Source: an uncultured Mycoplasmatota bacterium | GTDB lineage: Bacteria > Bacillota_I > Bacilli_A > RF39 > UBA660 | NCBI GenBank assembly: GCA_900553835.1 | Contig: USFF01000014.1 | Span: forward strand, 1 to 20,810 | Length of the DNA: 20,810 bases | Reading direction: 5' to 3' | Part shown: one piece after another, positions 14,052 through 20,810 of the stretch | Numbering within the stretch: position 1 is the stretch's first letter | How the letters are laid out: each line of letters starts with the position of its first letter | Notes under the pieces: model-generated | Databases searched by the model: none | Told to the model about the DNA's origin: nothing | The model's input: the letters and a program-made list of their open reading frames with translations, nothing else | Translations under genes and position numbers: made by a program

Positions 14052-14206
14052 AAAAAAAGATGGCACTTTAGGAGTCTTGATAGACGGTACCATCCTATAT
14101 TTAACTTATTTTCGATAACGGCTTTTAACCGGCTACTATTAATAGCAGTTAAAGAGTAGCTTCAAATAAATTATCTAATTCTTTTACACCAAACAAGAAC
14201 TCTCTA
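14052..14206 (-). promoter_or_regulatory. T-box riboswitch, predicted alanine-specific
   Basis: On the minus strand the T-box sequence AGGATGGTACCG (close to the consensus AGGGTGGNACCGCG) lies at 14096-14085. The terminator that competes with it pairs GATGGTAC (14094-14087) with GTGCCATC (14066-14059) and runs into seven T residues. Stem I opens with AGAGAG (14205-14200), pairing with CTCTTT (14156-14151). On its 3' side, GAA is followed by GCT (14160-14158), an alanine codon and likely specifier. The bulge TGGT would pair with ACCA, consistent with the A discriminator of tRNA-Ala. Stem I is short, a reduced T-box type. Uncharged tRNA-Ala should promote read-through into the dNMP kinase-alaS operon. 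Stem I begins inside the stop codon of the upstream permease. Confidence 0.8.
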
Positions 14207-15379
14207 TTTAGAATAATTTAATTTACTTATCTCTTTTTTAACATCCTTTGACTTAGTATATCCAAAGAAATCATACTTTTCATCAAAGAAAAGATAGATT
14301 GCTTTTAATATTGCGACTATTGGTGTTGCAATAATCATTCCAATTATACCAAAGAAATGTCCAAAAATCAATAAAGAAATAACTATAGTAACTGGTTTTA
14401 AATCTAGTTTCTTTCCAACTATCATTGGCTGTAAAAAGTTGCCTTCTATGGTCTGAACGACTATCATAAACAAAAGAGTTAAAAGTCCAGTTAAAGGGCT
14501 CATTGTAAAACCAACTAACATAGCAGGAGCACCACCAATATAAGGTCCTATGTAAGGTATTACGTTAGTAATTGCGCAGAAGAATGCAAAAAATACTGGT
14601 GCCTTTAAACCTATTAAACTAAAACCAACGCATGAAATTAAGAATAGCACAAAACAGTCTATAAATGTTCCATTAATAAATTTATATGTGATTGAACCTA
14701 TTTCATCAAGTAATCTTTCCGCACTATTTTTAAATCTCTTAGGTACAATATTCATAAAATGTTTACTAAAATTATGAAAATTAAATAATAAATAGAAACC
14801 TATAACAAGACCAACTGCAAGTTTACCTATACCACTTACTAAATTTTGGACAATTGTAATAATTTTAGTTGGTAAATCTGTGCTAACATTCTTAGCAAAG
14901 TTTTCTATATAAGTTAGAAAATTTGTTTTTACTGAAGACATATCAATGTTTGTTTCAGTAGACAATTTTACAAATATTTTGTCAACTATTTCTTTTAAAT
15001 TGTCCAAAATATCTGGCACCATCTTAGCTATATCGTTAATTTGAGAAACTAAAGATGGGATAACTGCTAGACAAAATAAATAAATAAGTGCAAGGAATAA
15101 AATAAATACTATAACAGTAGCAAGTCCTCTTTTCATGCCATGGTCTGTGAGCTTGTTTACAATTGGATTTAATAACCAAGCTATGATAAAACCGATAAAG
15201 AATGGACTAATAACACCTAATAACGTACCAATAATTGGAAATATATTTAAAGTCCTTAAAAGAAATATAGTTCCTCCCATTAAAGCAATTATTATAAGAG
15301 CATAAGTTAACTTTAGTATTTTATTACCTATGGTTATTGCTTCATTTAACTTTTCTGTATCAACTTTTTCCTTTTTCAT
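14204..15379 (-). CDS. AI-2E family (PerM/YrrI-like) membrane permease
   Basis: This 391-aa integral membrane protein has about eight hydrophobic segments: a pair near the N-terminus (ALIIIALMGGTIFLL, LGVISPFFIGFIIAWLL), a large amphipathic middle region, then GLVIGFYLLF, ISCVGFSLIGL, GPYIGGAPAMLVGF and a last pair. NPIVNKL, PYIGPYIGG and EGNFLQPMIVGKKL are typical of the family. Members include autoinducer-2 exporters and Na+/H+ antiporter-like proteins; the substrate cannot be read from sequence. ATG 15379 is preferred to GTG 15388 because AAGGTG sits six to seven bases before it. Bacillus has a related gene (yrrI) just upstream of alaS, so the neighbourhood is conserved. Confidence 0.88.
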   Translation of the reverse strand: MKKEKVDTEKLNEAITIGNKILKLTYALIIIALMGGTIFLLRTLNIFPIIGTLLGVISPFFIGFIIAWLLNPIVNKLTDHGMKRGLATVIVFILFLALIYLFCLAVIPSLVSQINDIAKMVPDILDNLKEIVDKIFVKLSTETNIDMSSVKTNFLTYIENFAKNVSTDLPTKIITIVQNLVSGIGKLAVGLVIGFYLLFNFHNFSKHFMNIVPKRFKNSAERLLDEIGSITYKFINGTFIDCFVLFLISCVGFSLIGLKAPVFFAFFCAITNVIPYIGPYIGGAPAMLVGFTMSPLTGLLTLLFMIVVQTIEGNFLQPMIVGKKLDLKPVTIVISLLIFGHFFGIIGMIIATPIVAILKAIYLFFDEKYDFFGYTKSKDVKKEISKLNYSK

Positions 15380-15423
15380 TTTAATCACCTTATCATTATT
15401 CTATCAAAATATATTCATAAATG

Positions 15424-15451
15424 AAAGAAAAATGTAAACATTGTTTACATT
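15424..15451 (-). terminator. Terminator of the 42-aa gene
   Basis: AATGTAAAC-AAT-GTTTACATT on the minus strand is a perfect 9-bp stem followed by TTTTC. It starts inside the stop codon of the small gene and separates it from the permease. Confidence 0.65.
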
Positions 15452-15578
15452 AATTTCCCTTAAGATAGTTAGCACTCATCTTTTTACCTTTTTTCATGAC
15501 TTTTTTTATATCTTTACTATATTTAGAAGCAAGTAATCCTACTCCTACTCCTCCAAGCATATAAAGTGCATTTTTCAT
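15450..15578 (-). CDS. Small YtxH-like membrane-associated peptide, 42 aa
   Basis: The peptide begins MKNALYMLGGVGVGLLASKY and then has a strongly basic tail (KDIKKVMKKGKKM). The glycine-rich hydrophobic start with GxG spacing and a Lys-rich tail resembles short YtxH-type or similar membrane peptides; function is unknown. AGAGGTGA precedes the ATG at good spacing. It lies between recD2 and the permease on the same strand and has its own terminator. Evidence is the ribosome site, composition and terminator rather than homology. Confidence 0.6.
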   Translation of the reverse strand: MKNALYMLGGVGVGLLASKYSKDIKKVMKKGKKMSANYLKGN

Positions 15579-15623
15579 ATTTTCACCTCTAGTATTATGT
15601 TAACCATAAAATAGTTAAATATA

Positions 15624-17789
15624 CTAAAAAAATGTACTTAAACTAGTTATTCTATTTTCACTATTAAATGTTCTAATGCTGTAGTTTAAACTTTCAAGTG
15701 AACCAATTATAATTAAACTCTTTTTAGCCCTTGTAACTGCAGTATAAACAAGTTTGTTGTAAAGCATTCTTTTCATATTATTAGAAAGTATTAATAAAAC
15801 ATGATCATATTCACTACCCTGACTTTTATGTACACTAATAGCATATGCTAAAGTAAATTCATCAAATTTATTTTTCTTATAATTGACAACATGTCCATTA
15901 TAATCGATATCTATAGAGGGATTAGGTCCATTTATAATTCTTTTAATATAACCAACATCTCCATTAAATATATTGTTATCAATATCATTTACAAGTTGTA
16001 AAACTTTATCTTTTTCTCTATAAACTATATCTCTTATAATTATCTCATTTTTACTTTCATCACTCTTATTAAATATATCTTGCATAACTATATTTATGTT
16101 ATCAATACCATTTTCTCCTTTATACATAGGTATAAGTGCTTGAAAATTATCAATATTAATATTCTTATCAAGTACCTTTAAACTAATATTTCTTACATAA
16201 TCTTTTATTAGAATGTCTGGACTATTAATGAATTTAAAATCTTCATGGCTTTCCGGTATATTAATAAATTCTATTCTATTTTTTATTCTAGATGCAAGAG
16301 GAATAATATATGAGTCTTTTTTTGTTCTATATATTTCTTCTAAGTAAATTTTAGGTATTTCATTTATATTTAAAAGATCACTTAAAACATTACCCGGAAG
16401 AATACTAGGAAGTTGATATTTATCTCCTACTAAAATTAATTTAACATTACTTTTAAGTGCATCTAATAAGCTATTAAAAAGAAATACGTCTACCATACTT
16501 GCTTCATCTATAATGACTAATTTAGTATTTGATGGGTTAAACCTATTAACACTAAACTCTTTAGTTTCTTTATTCCATTTTAAAAACTTATGAATAGTAC
16601 TTGCTTTCCTTTTAACACTTTCAGTTATCCTTTTACTAGCTCTTCCAGTTGGTGCAAGTAAGGTTATATCTTTAAGTTCGGTATCAAAATTCATTTCTTC
16701 ATAAATGTCTACAATTGCTTTGATAATAGTAGTTTTACCTGTACCAGGACCTCCAGTAATTATAAAAAAGTTACTGTTTAGTGCACCTTTAATAGCATTT
16801 TTTTGTTCACTATTAAACTTTATATTATTTTTATTTTCATATTTTTCTATCTCTTTTAATACTTTACTTTCTTCTTCTAAATTATTAATACTTATTAAAC
16901 CTTTAACTACTTCACTAATATTCATTTCTGTTAAATAAAACTCTTTTAAGGTATAATAGCCATTTACTTTTATTACTTCTTCATTACTAACTAAATCTTC
17001 TAAAGAATTTAAAAACACAAGTGAACTTATATTATCTTTAAAGAATTTACTCATATATAAATATATACTTTCTTTTTCTACTAGGGTATCCCCTCTTTCA
17101 TAACAGATAGATTTAATAGAATACTTAATAAGTGCATTAACTCTTACTTCTTCATTTTCAGGATGCATACTTAAAAAAACTTTATCTAGTTTTAAAAAAT
17201 TAATATCATTTTCAAGTAAATAAATGTTATTATTTATAATATCAAAACACTTACTTTTATATTTATTAACTATTCTTAAACACTCTTCAGTGGTAAATCC
17301 CATCTTATTAAATTCAATTATTAATTCTTGATCTTTATCATATTCAATTATTTTACTTCTTAATTCTTTTGCTTTCTTTACAGTCATTCCCTTTATTTTA
17401 GAAAGAATTGGGTTACCTTCTTTAATTTCGTTAATGGTATCCTCTTTAAAAATATCTACTATGTTTTTGGCTGTTTTAGCCCCTATTCCTTTAAAAATAC
17501 CACTACTTAAGTACATTATTATACCATCTATAGTACTTGGTATAGTACTTTCATAAGCTGTTACATTAAACTGAATACCAAATCTAGGATGATTAGTAAT
17601 GTAACCACTAAACTTATAAGTAAGTTCATTATTAAGAGGCATAAAATTGCCAGTAAAAGTAATTGTTTTATTTAAATACTCTTCTAGAAGAGAAGAACAC
17701 TCTTTAACCTTAAAAAGTCCAACTTTATATCCGGTTGAACTTTCATATAATAACTTTACTACATTTCCTTTTATATAACTTTCATTCAT
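15624..17789 (-). CDS. recD2: RecD2 (RecD/TraA-type) DNA helicase
   Basis: This 721-aa superfamily 1B 5'-3' helicase acts in DNA repair and replication-fork maintenance without RecBC. The N-terminal part (1-320) has the OB-like start YIKGNVVKLLYE and helix-hairpin-helix segments (FKGIGAKTAKNIV, LSKIKGMTVKKAKEL) typical of RecD2. The motor has Walker A GGPGTGKTT (346-354), LLAPTGRASKRI, IIDEASMVD (Walker B), LVGDKYQLPSI (motif III), AYAISVHKSQGSEYD (motif V) and VYTAVTRAKK (motif VI). Length is normal. The start fits the family N-terminus but has no ribosome site; the -10 is placed so that transcription would begin on the ATG. In Bacillus recD2 (yrrC) lies in the same region as yrrI and alaS. 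Confidence 0.95.
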   Translation of the reverse strand: MNESYIKGNVVKLLYESSTGYKVGLFKVKECSSLLEEYLNKTITFTGNFMPLNNELTYKFSGYITNHPRFGIQFNVTAYESTIPSTIDGIIMYLSSGIFKGIGAKTAKNIVDIFKEDTINEIKEGNPILSKIKGMTVKKAKELRSKIIEYDKDQELIIEFNKMGFTTEECLRIVNKYKSKCFDIINNNIYLLENDINFLKLDKVFLSMHPENEEVRVNALIKYSIKSICYERGDTLVEKESIYLYMSKFFKDNISSLVFLNSLEDLVSNEEVIKVNGYYTLKEFYLTEMNISEVVKGLISINNLEEESKVLKEIEKYENKNNIKFNSEQKNAIKGALNSNFFIITGGPGTGKTTIIKAIVDIYEEMNFDTELKDITLLAPTGRASKRITESVKRKASTIHKFLKWNKETKEFSVNRFNPSNTKLVIIDEASMVDVFLFNSLLDALKSNVKLILVGDKYQLPSILPGNVLSDLLNINEIPKIYLEEIYRTKKDSYIIPLASRIKNRIEFINIPESHEDFKFINSPDILIKDYVRNISLKVLDKNINIDNFQALIPMYKGENGIDNINIVMQDIFNKSDESKNEIIIRDIVYREKDKVLQLVNDIDNNIFNGDVGYIKRIINGPNPSIDIDYNGHVVNYKKNKFDEFTLAYAISVHKSQGSEYDHVLLILSNNMKRMLYNKLVYTAVTRAKKSLIIIGSLESLNYSIRTFNSENRITSLSTFF

Positions 17790-17795
17790 ATATAA

Positions 17796-17804
17796 AGTAT
17801 AACA
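17796..17804 (-). promoter_or_regulatory. Extended -10 promoter of recD2, placed for a leaderless mRNA
   Basis: TGT TATACT on the minus strand (17804-17796) is an extended -10. The A of the recD2 ATG is exactly the seventh base after it. The -35 (TTTAAA) is weak. Confidence 0.55.
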
Positions 17805-17887
17805 CTATTAGATTTTTTTTTAAAGTAAAAAAATTTTTATTTGTAAGTATTTTTTAATCAATTTAGTAACCATTTTTTTAATTTTTA

Positions 17888-17896
17888 TGATACAAT
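17888..17896 (+). promoter_or_regulatory. Extended -10 promoter of the epimerase gene
   Basis: TGA TACAAT, an extended -10, lies 58 bases upstream of the chosen start; no convincing -35 is present. Confidence 0.4.
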
Positions 17897-17953
17897 TATT
17901 ATGAAAGATATTCTTAATTTACTTTTAAAAAGGAAATGAGGGTGATAAATATT

Positions 17954-18949
17954 ATGAAAAAAGTTTATATAATAACGGGCGCAAATGGTTTTTTAGGAAA
18001 TAACATTATAAGAATATTAGAAAAGGATGCTGATAATGAAATTAGAGCTTTTGTTTTAAAAGATGATTCAATAAAATCACTAGAAAATTTAAATTGTAAA
18101 ATATACTATGGTGATGTAACAAACAAAGAATCATTATCTTCTATTTTTGAGAATACTAATGGAAAAGAAGTGTTTGTAATTCATTGTGCAGCAATTGTAT
18201 ATATAAAATCAAAATATAATCCACTTATTTATAACGTTAATGTAAATGGTACTAAAAATATAGTTGATAAAGTTTTAGAATTAAATGCAAAACTTGTTTA
18301 TGTCAGCAGTGTTCATGCAATTCCAGAAAAACCTAATAATGATTTAATAACAGAGGTTACTAATTTTAACCCTGATGATGTTTATGGATTATATGCTAAA
18401 ACAAAGGCCGAGGCTGCAAAATATGTAATGGATGCTATAAAGAATAAAAATTTAAATGCGTGTATTATTCATCCATCTGGAATTATTGGGCCAAATGACT
18501 TTGGTAATAGTCACTTAACGCAATTAATAAAAGTGGTATCAAGCGGTAAATTGTTTGCTTGTGTTAAAGGTGGATATGATTTCGTTGATGTTAGAGATGT
18601 AGCTAAGGGTGTTACTAATGCTTGTAAAAATGGCATTAAAGGTGAATGCTACATATTATCTAATAGATATATAACAATCAAGGAATTGTGTGATTTAATT
18701 TGTGATTTACAAAAAAGAAAAAGAATTAAAATAATATTACCAATAAGTATTGCTAAATTAATAGCACCCCTATTTGAATTATATTATAACTTAAAAAAAG
18801 AAACTCCTCTTTTTACAAAGTATTCACTATATACTTTATCTTCTAATGCTAATTTTAGTAATAAAAAAGCTAAACAATATTTAGATTTTAAGAACAGAAG
18901 TATAGAAGACACAATAAAAGATACTATTGAGTGGATTAATAAATATTAA
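17954..18949 (+). CDS. NAD-dependent epimerase/dehydratase (extended SDR)
   Basis: This 331-aa protein has cofactor motif TGANGFLG (8-15), a Rossmann fold, VYVSSVHA (catalytic Ser about 118-119) and YAKTK (Tyr147, Lys151). IIHPSGIIGPND and FVDVRDVAKG are typical of dihydroflavonol-4-reductase-like and sugar-epimerase-like extended SDRs. The substrate cannot be assigned. I prefer ATG 17954 over 17936 because the Rossmann strand starts right after it and GAGGGTG lies upstream, whereas AAGGA is only one base from 17936. A LURP-one-like gene follows after 12 bases with AGGAGG, so the two form an operon. Confidence 0.85.
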   Translation: MKKVYIITGANGFLGNNIIRILEKDADNEIRAFVLKDDSIKSLENLNCKIYYGDVTNKESLSSIFENTNGKEVFVIHCAAIVYIKSKYNPLIYNVNVNGTKNIVDKVLELNAKLVYVSSVHAIPEKPNNDLITEVTNFNPDDVYGLYAKTKAEAAKYVMDAIKNKNLNACIIHPSGIIGPNDFGNSHLTQLIKVVSSGKLFACVKGGYDFVDVRDVAKGVTNACKNGIKGECYILSNRYITIKELCDLICDLQKRKRIKIILPISIAKLIAPLFELYYNLKKETPLFTKYSLYTLSSNANFSNKKAKQYLDFKNRSIEDTIKDTIEWINKY

Positions 18950-18961
18950 ACAGGAGGAAAT

Positions 18962-19447
18962 ATGAAATTATTTGTTAAAGAAAAAATATTATCAATGCAT
19001 AATAGATATTATATTTATAATGAAAACGAAGAACTAACTTACGAAATAGAAAGTAAAATTATCTCATTTGGTGATAAGACTACAATATATGATAAAAGGC
19101 ATAATATTGTTGCATATATAGAACAAGAAATTTTCCACTGGACATCCTGCTATAATGTATTTTTTGAAGGTAAATACCAATATCAAATAAAAAAGAAATT
19201 TCATCTTTTTAAAAACGATTATAACTTAAGTAATAAGTATAAAGTTGTTGGGAGTCTCTTTAATTTAGATTTTGTAATAATTAATAATCATGGAGAGACA
19301 GTAGCAATAATCAACAGAAAGTTTTTATCTATAGGTGATAAATATCAAATAGATGTTATAGATGAAAAAGATATAAATACTATTTTAACTATAATAGTTG
19401 CTATTACTAATGATGTGGATAGAAACCAAGCAAACTCTTCAAATTAA
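18962..19447 (+). CDS. LURP-one-related / YxjI-like protein (DUF567)
   Basis: This 161-aa, beta-rich protein has a repeating pattern of short strands with a turn motif: LFVKEKILSMHNRYYIYNEN, then ISFGDKTTIYDKRHNIVAYI, the aromatic region HWTSCYNVFFEG, and near the end NRKFLSIGDKYQIDVID. This is the tubby-like barrel pattern of LURP-one/YxjI proteins, whose role is unknown, possibly lipid binding. No signal peptide is seen. The second gene of the epimerase operon, it starts with AGGAGG at good spacing. No clear terminator follows. Confidence 0.75.
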   Translation: MKLFVKEKILSMHNRYYIYNENEELTYEIESKIISFGDKTTIYDKRHNIVAYIEQEIFHWTSCYNVFFEGKYQYQIKKKFHLFKNDYNLSNKYKVVGSLFNLDFVIINNHGETVAIINRKFLSIGDKYQIDVIDEKDINTILTIIVAITNDVDRNQANSSN

Positions 19448-19549
19448 TAGCTAATTAAGAGTTAATCACTTTTAAATATTTATACTAATTTAAATTATTA
19501 TTTATATTCTTGTTATATTAATTCTTTATATTATATTATTATATTATGT

Positions 19550-19619
19550 TAGACAAATTTTCCATCGTGGATGGAAATATCTTCTACCCTAGATGGAAAT
19601 ATTTTCTACCCTAGACAAA
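19550..19619. repeat. Tandem 22-bp repeat with hairpin, flanked by TAGACAAA
   Basis: Two adjacent 22-bp copies (19570-19591 and 19592-19613), starting GATGGAAATAT and ending TCTACCCTA, differ at one base. The first copy's start pairs with an upstream inverted arm (TTTCCATC-GTG-GATGGAAA, 19559-19577). TAGACAAA occurs on both sides (19550-19557 and 19612-19619). The surroundings contain no gene. Confidence 0.8.
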
Positions 19620-19640
19620 ATAAATAAATCTTATTCAAAA

Positions 19641-19671
19641 TAAAAAGACTAGTTATATTTCAAACTAATCT
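19641..19671 (-). terminator. Terminator of the alpha/beta hydrolase gene
   Basis: On the minus strand AGATTAGTT-TGAAATAT-AACTAGTCT (one mismatch) followed by TTTTATTTTG, about 20 bases after the stop. Confidence 0.6.
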
Positions 19672-19692
19672 CACTAATAAATTGTAATTTAG

Positions 19693-20448
19693 TTATCTCT
19701 TTAAAACTCTATTTAACACTTTTATATGTTCGTTGGGATTTAAAAGCGCATCTTCACAATGTCCTTTTCCACTTAAACACATAGTATTAGCATTTTGATA
19801 GTTTCTTTCTAAAAACTTTGCAACTTTTTTAAATAATATTTCGTTAATTTTACCACCATATAAATAATATATTTCTGTTTCTGGTGTATCTATGTTACTT
19901 GGTAATTTATGCTTTCCAATTTCTCTAATATAGTTAGTAATAGTAGTATCAGATATATGATCCAATAGTTCCATAAAAATATCTAATTTATCTTCTGTAA
20001 CCATTGAATTAACTGCTCCTCTTACAGTTTTTTTATCTCTTGCTTGTGCTTTATGAGTAATTGTTAAATATTGTTTTGTTAATATTTTTATCATAAAATT
20101 TTCAAGCCCTAAAAGAGGAGAACTTTCCATTATCAATTTATCAATTTTAATATTTCCATTTTGCCATAATATACTAGCAAAAACTCCACCCATACTCATA
20201 CCATAAACAGCAAAAACTTTATTCCCATATTTTGAAATATAATAATCTTCTAATTCTTTAACACAGATTTCAAACGATTCGAAATCTGTGTTTTCATTTA
20301 CGTTGTGTCCTGTCAAAATAGGACCGATTACACAATAATCATTTTTATAATATTTTACATAGTCATCCCATATTTGATATGGACTTTCAAATCCATGTAT
20401 TAAGATAATTTTATCTTGTTTTGGATTTCCATACTCTAATATTTCCAC
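19693..20448 (-). CDS. Alpha/beta hydrolase
   Basis: This 251-aa protein has the oxyanion segment ILIHGFESP (about 15-23), nucleophile elbow GMSMGG with Ser85 and a catalytic-type His230 in GKGHCED. Where the family usually has the acid residue after strand 7 (GxxD), this protein has YLYGGKINE, so the Asp is missing or displaced; Glu215-type neighbours might serve. No signal peptide is visible, so it is probably cytosolic, with unknown substrate (esterase, lipase-like or dienelactone-type). The ATG is followed by EILEYGNPKQDKI; the upstream GATAT region has only a poor ribosome site (AGTGAGATG). It is transcribed alone. Confidence 0.8.
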   Translation of the reverse strand: MEILEYGNPKQDKIILIHGFESPYQIWDDYVKYYKNDYCVIGPILTGHNVNENTDFESFEICVKELEDYYISKYGNKVFAVYGMSMGGVFASILWQNGNIKIDKLIMESSPLLGLENFMIKILTKQYLTITHKAQARDKKTVRGAVNSMVTEDKLDIFMELLDHISDTTITNYIREIGKHKLPSNIDTPETEIYYLYGGKINEILFKKVAKFLERNYQNANTMCLSGKGHCEDALLNPNEHIKVLNRVLKR

Positions 20449-20525
20449 AATATCATCTCACTTTCAAATTACTATTTATCTTTCTCTATATTATTTTTAG
20501 ATATTGTTATTAATTCATATCTATC

Positions 20526-20676
20526 TCACAGCATCTCATTAGATATTTTTTCTACTTTTTTTGCCATGGTATCCGCCTTTGAAAAAAACTCTATAACGAT
20601 AGTTTTGTACAATTTTTCTACATCTCCTAATACATAATAAACTAATAAATTACTATTTATAAAGACAAGTAGTAAT
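20526..20676 (-). pseudogene. Possible coding remnant of an unknown protein
   Basis: One minus-strand frame reads VYYVLGDVEKLYKTIVIEFF then SKADTMAKKVEKISNEML and a TGA stop. It looks protein-like but has no convincing start; an in-frame stop lies just upstream. ATG inside it (before AKKVEK) would give only 13 residues, with AAGGCGG upstream. It may be the 3' end of a decayed gene or chance. Confidence 0.25.
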
Positions 20677-20712
20677 TATAACTTCAAATGCATACTTACA
20701 ATTTTATATATT

Positions 20713-20810
20713 CTAATCTTTAAACCATTTTACTAAAAATGGCTTAATTAATTCATAAATAAATATTGCCATAAAGTTTATTAAGAATACTATTAATATC
20801 AAACTAATAT
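20713..20810 (-). CDS. C-terminal end of a membrane protein (start outside window)
   Basis: A minus-strand frame enters from the right edge and ends after 31 residues with LILIVFLINFMAIFIYELI then KPFLVKWFKD and TAG. It is one hydrophobic segment followed by a basic tail, the typical end of a small integral membrane protein. Identity cannot be determined. Confidence 0.5.
   Translation of the reverse strand, partial: ISLILIVFLINFMAIFIYELIKPFLVKWFKD

Noticed and set aside
19559..19613. CRISPR array
   Set aside because: Only two directly adjacent copies with no spacers and no cas genes in the window.
1..20810. Mycoplasma genetic code (TGA = Trp)
   Set aside because: Several genes end cleanly at TGA (first gene, alaS), Trp is encoded by TGG and protein lengths are normal with standard stops.

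Overview
This window comes from a very AT-rich, low-GC Gram-positive chromosome, most likely an uncultured gut-type Bacilli lineage (RF39, Erysipelotrichales or similar) rather than a classical Mycoplasma. Evidence for this: TGA is used as a stop codon (for example alaS and the first gene) and Trp is TGG; Shine-Dalgarno sites are AGGAGG-like; tRNAs encode CCA; several genes match Bacillus counterparts (YdiF-type ABC-F, nfo beside a DUF2624 gene, recD2 / AI-2E permease / alaS in Bacillus-like order); and there is a modular secreted protein plus a type II/IV pseudopilin.

Layout. 1-1248: 3' part of a modular secreted protein. 1410-1845: a junction where a truncated membrane-anchored ORF meets an orphan RelB/DinJ-like antitoxin. 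2003-4215: ucpA-like dehydrogenase, ribosomal protein L28, endonuclease IV and a DUF2624-like protein. 4260-4362: a candidate structured RNA. 4400-4490: tRNA-Ser(GCU). 4587-6899: YdiF-like ABC-F ATPase and a pseudopilin. 6964-7126: tRNA-Glu(UUC) and tRNA-Ile(GAU). 7274-8356: HemW-like radical SAM protein. 8707-9909: a DUF1016/YhcG-type PDDEXK nuclease gene followed by two decayed pieces of the same family. 9988-10062: a compact GC-rich small-RNA gene with its own promoter and terminator.

The right half is mostly minus strand and reads recD2, a 42-aa membrane-associated peptide, an AI-2E-family permease, an alanine T-box riboswitch, a T4-type dNMP kinase, an unknown 131-aa protein, a compact alaS, an RlmN-family methyltransferase and an unknown 63-aa protein. 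From the T-box on, the genes are tightly packed and translationally coupled, so alanyl-tRNA charging should control the whole set. Beyond recD2, an epimerase and a LURP-one-like protein form a plus-strand pair, then an alpha/beta hydrolase and the tail of a membrane protein lie on the minus strand.

Most interesting observation: all three DUF1016-family copies carry a perfect or near-perfect DNA palindrome centred on GCA-N-TGC at the same codon position. The arms differ between copies but change in a compensated way, so palindromy is kept while the encoded residues change. Next are two structured RNA candidates, a short Patescibacteria-like alaS lacking the C-terminal domain at the Bacillus-like alaS position, and a recD2 mRNA that appears leaderless.
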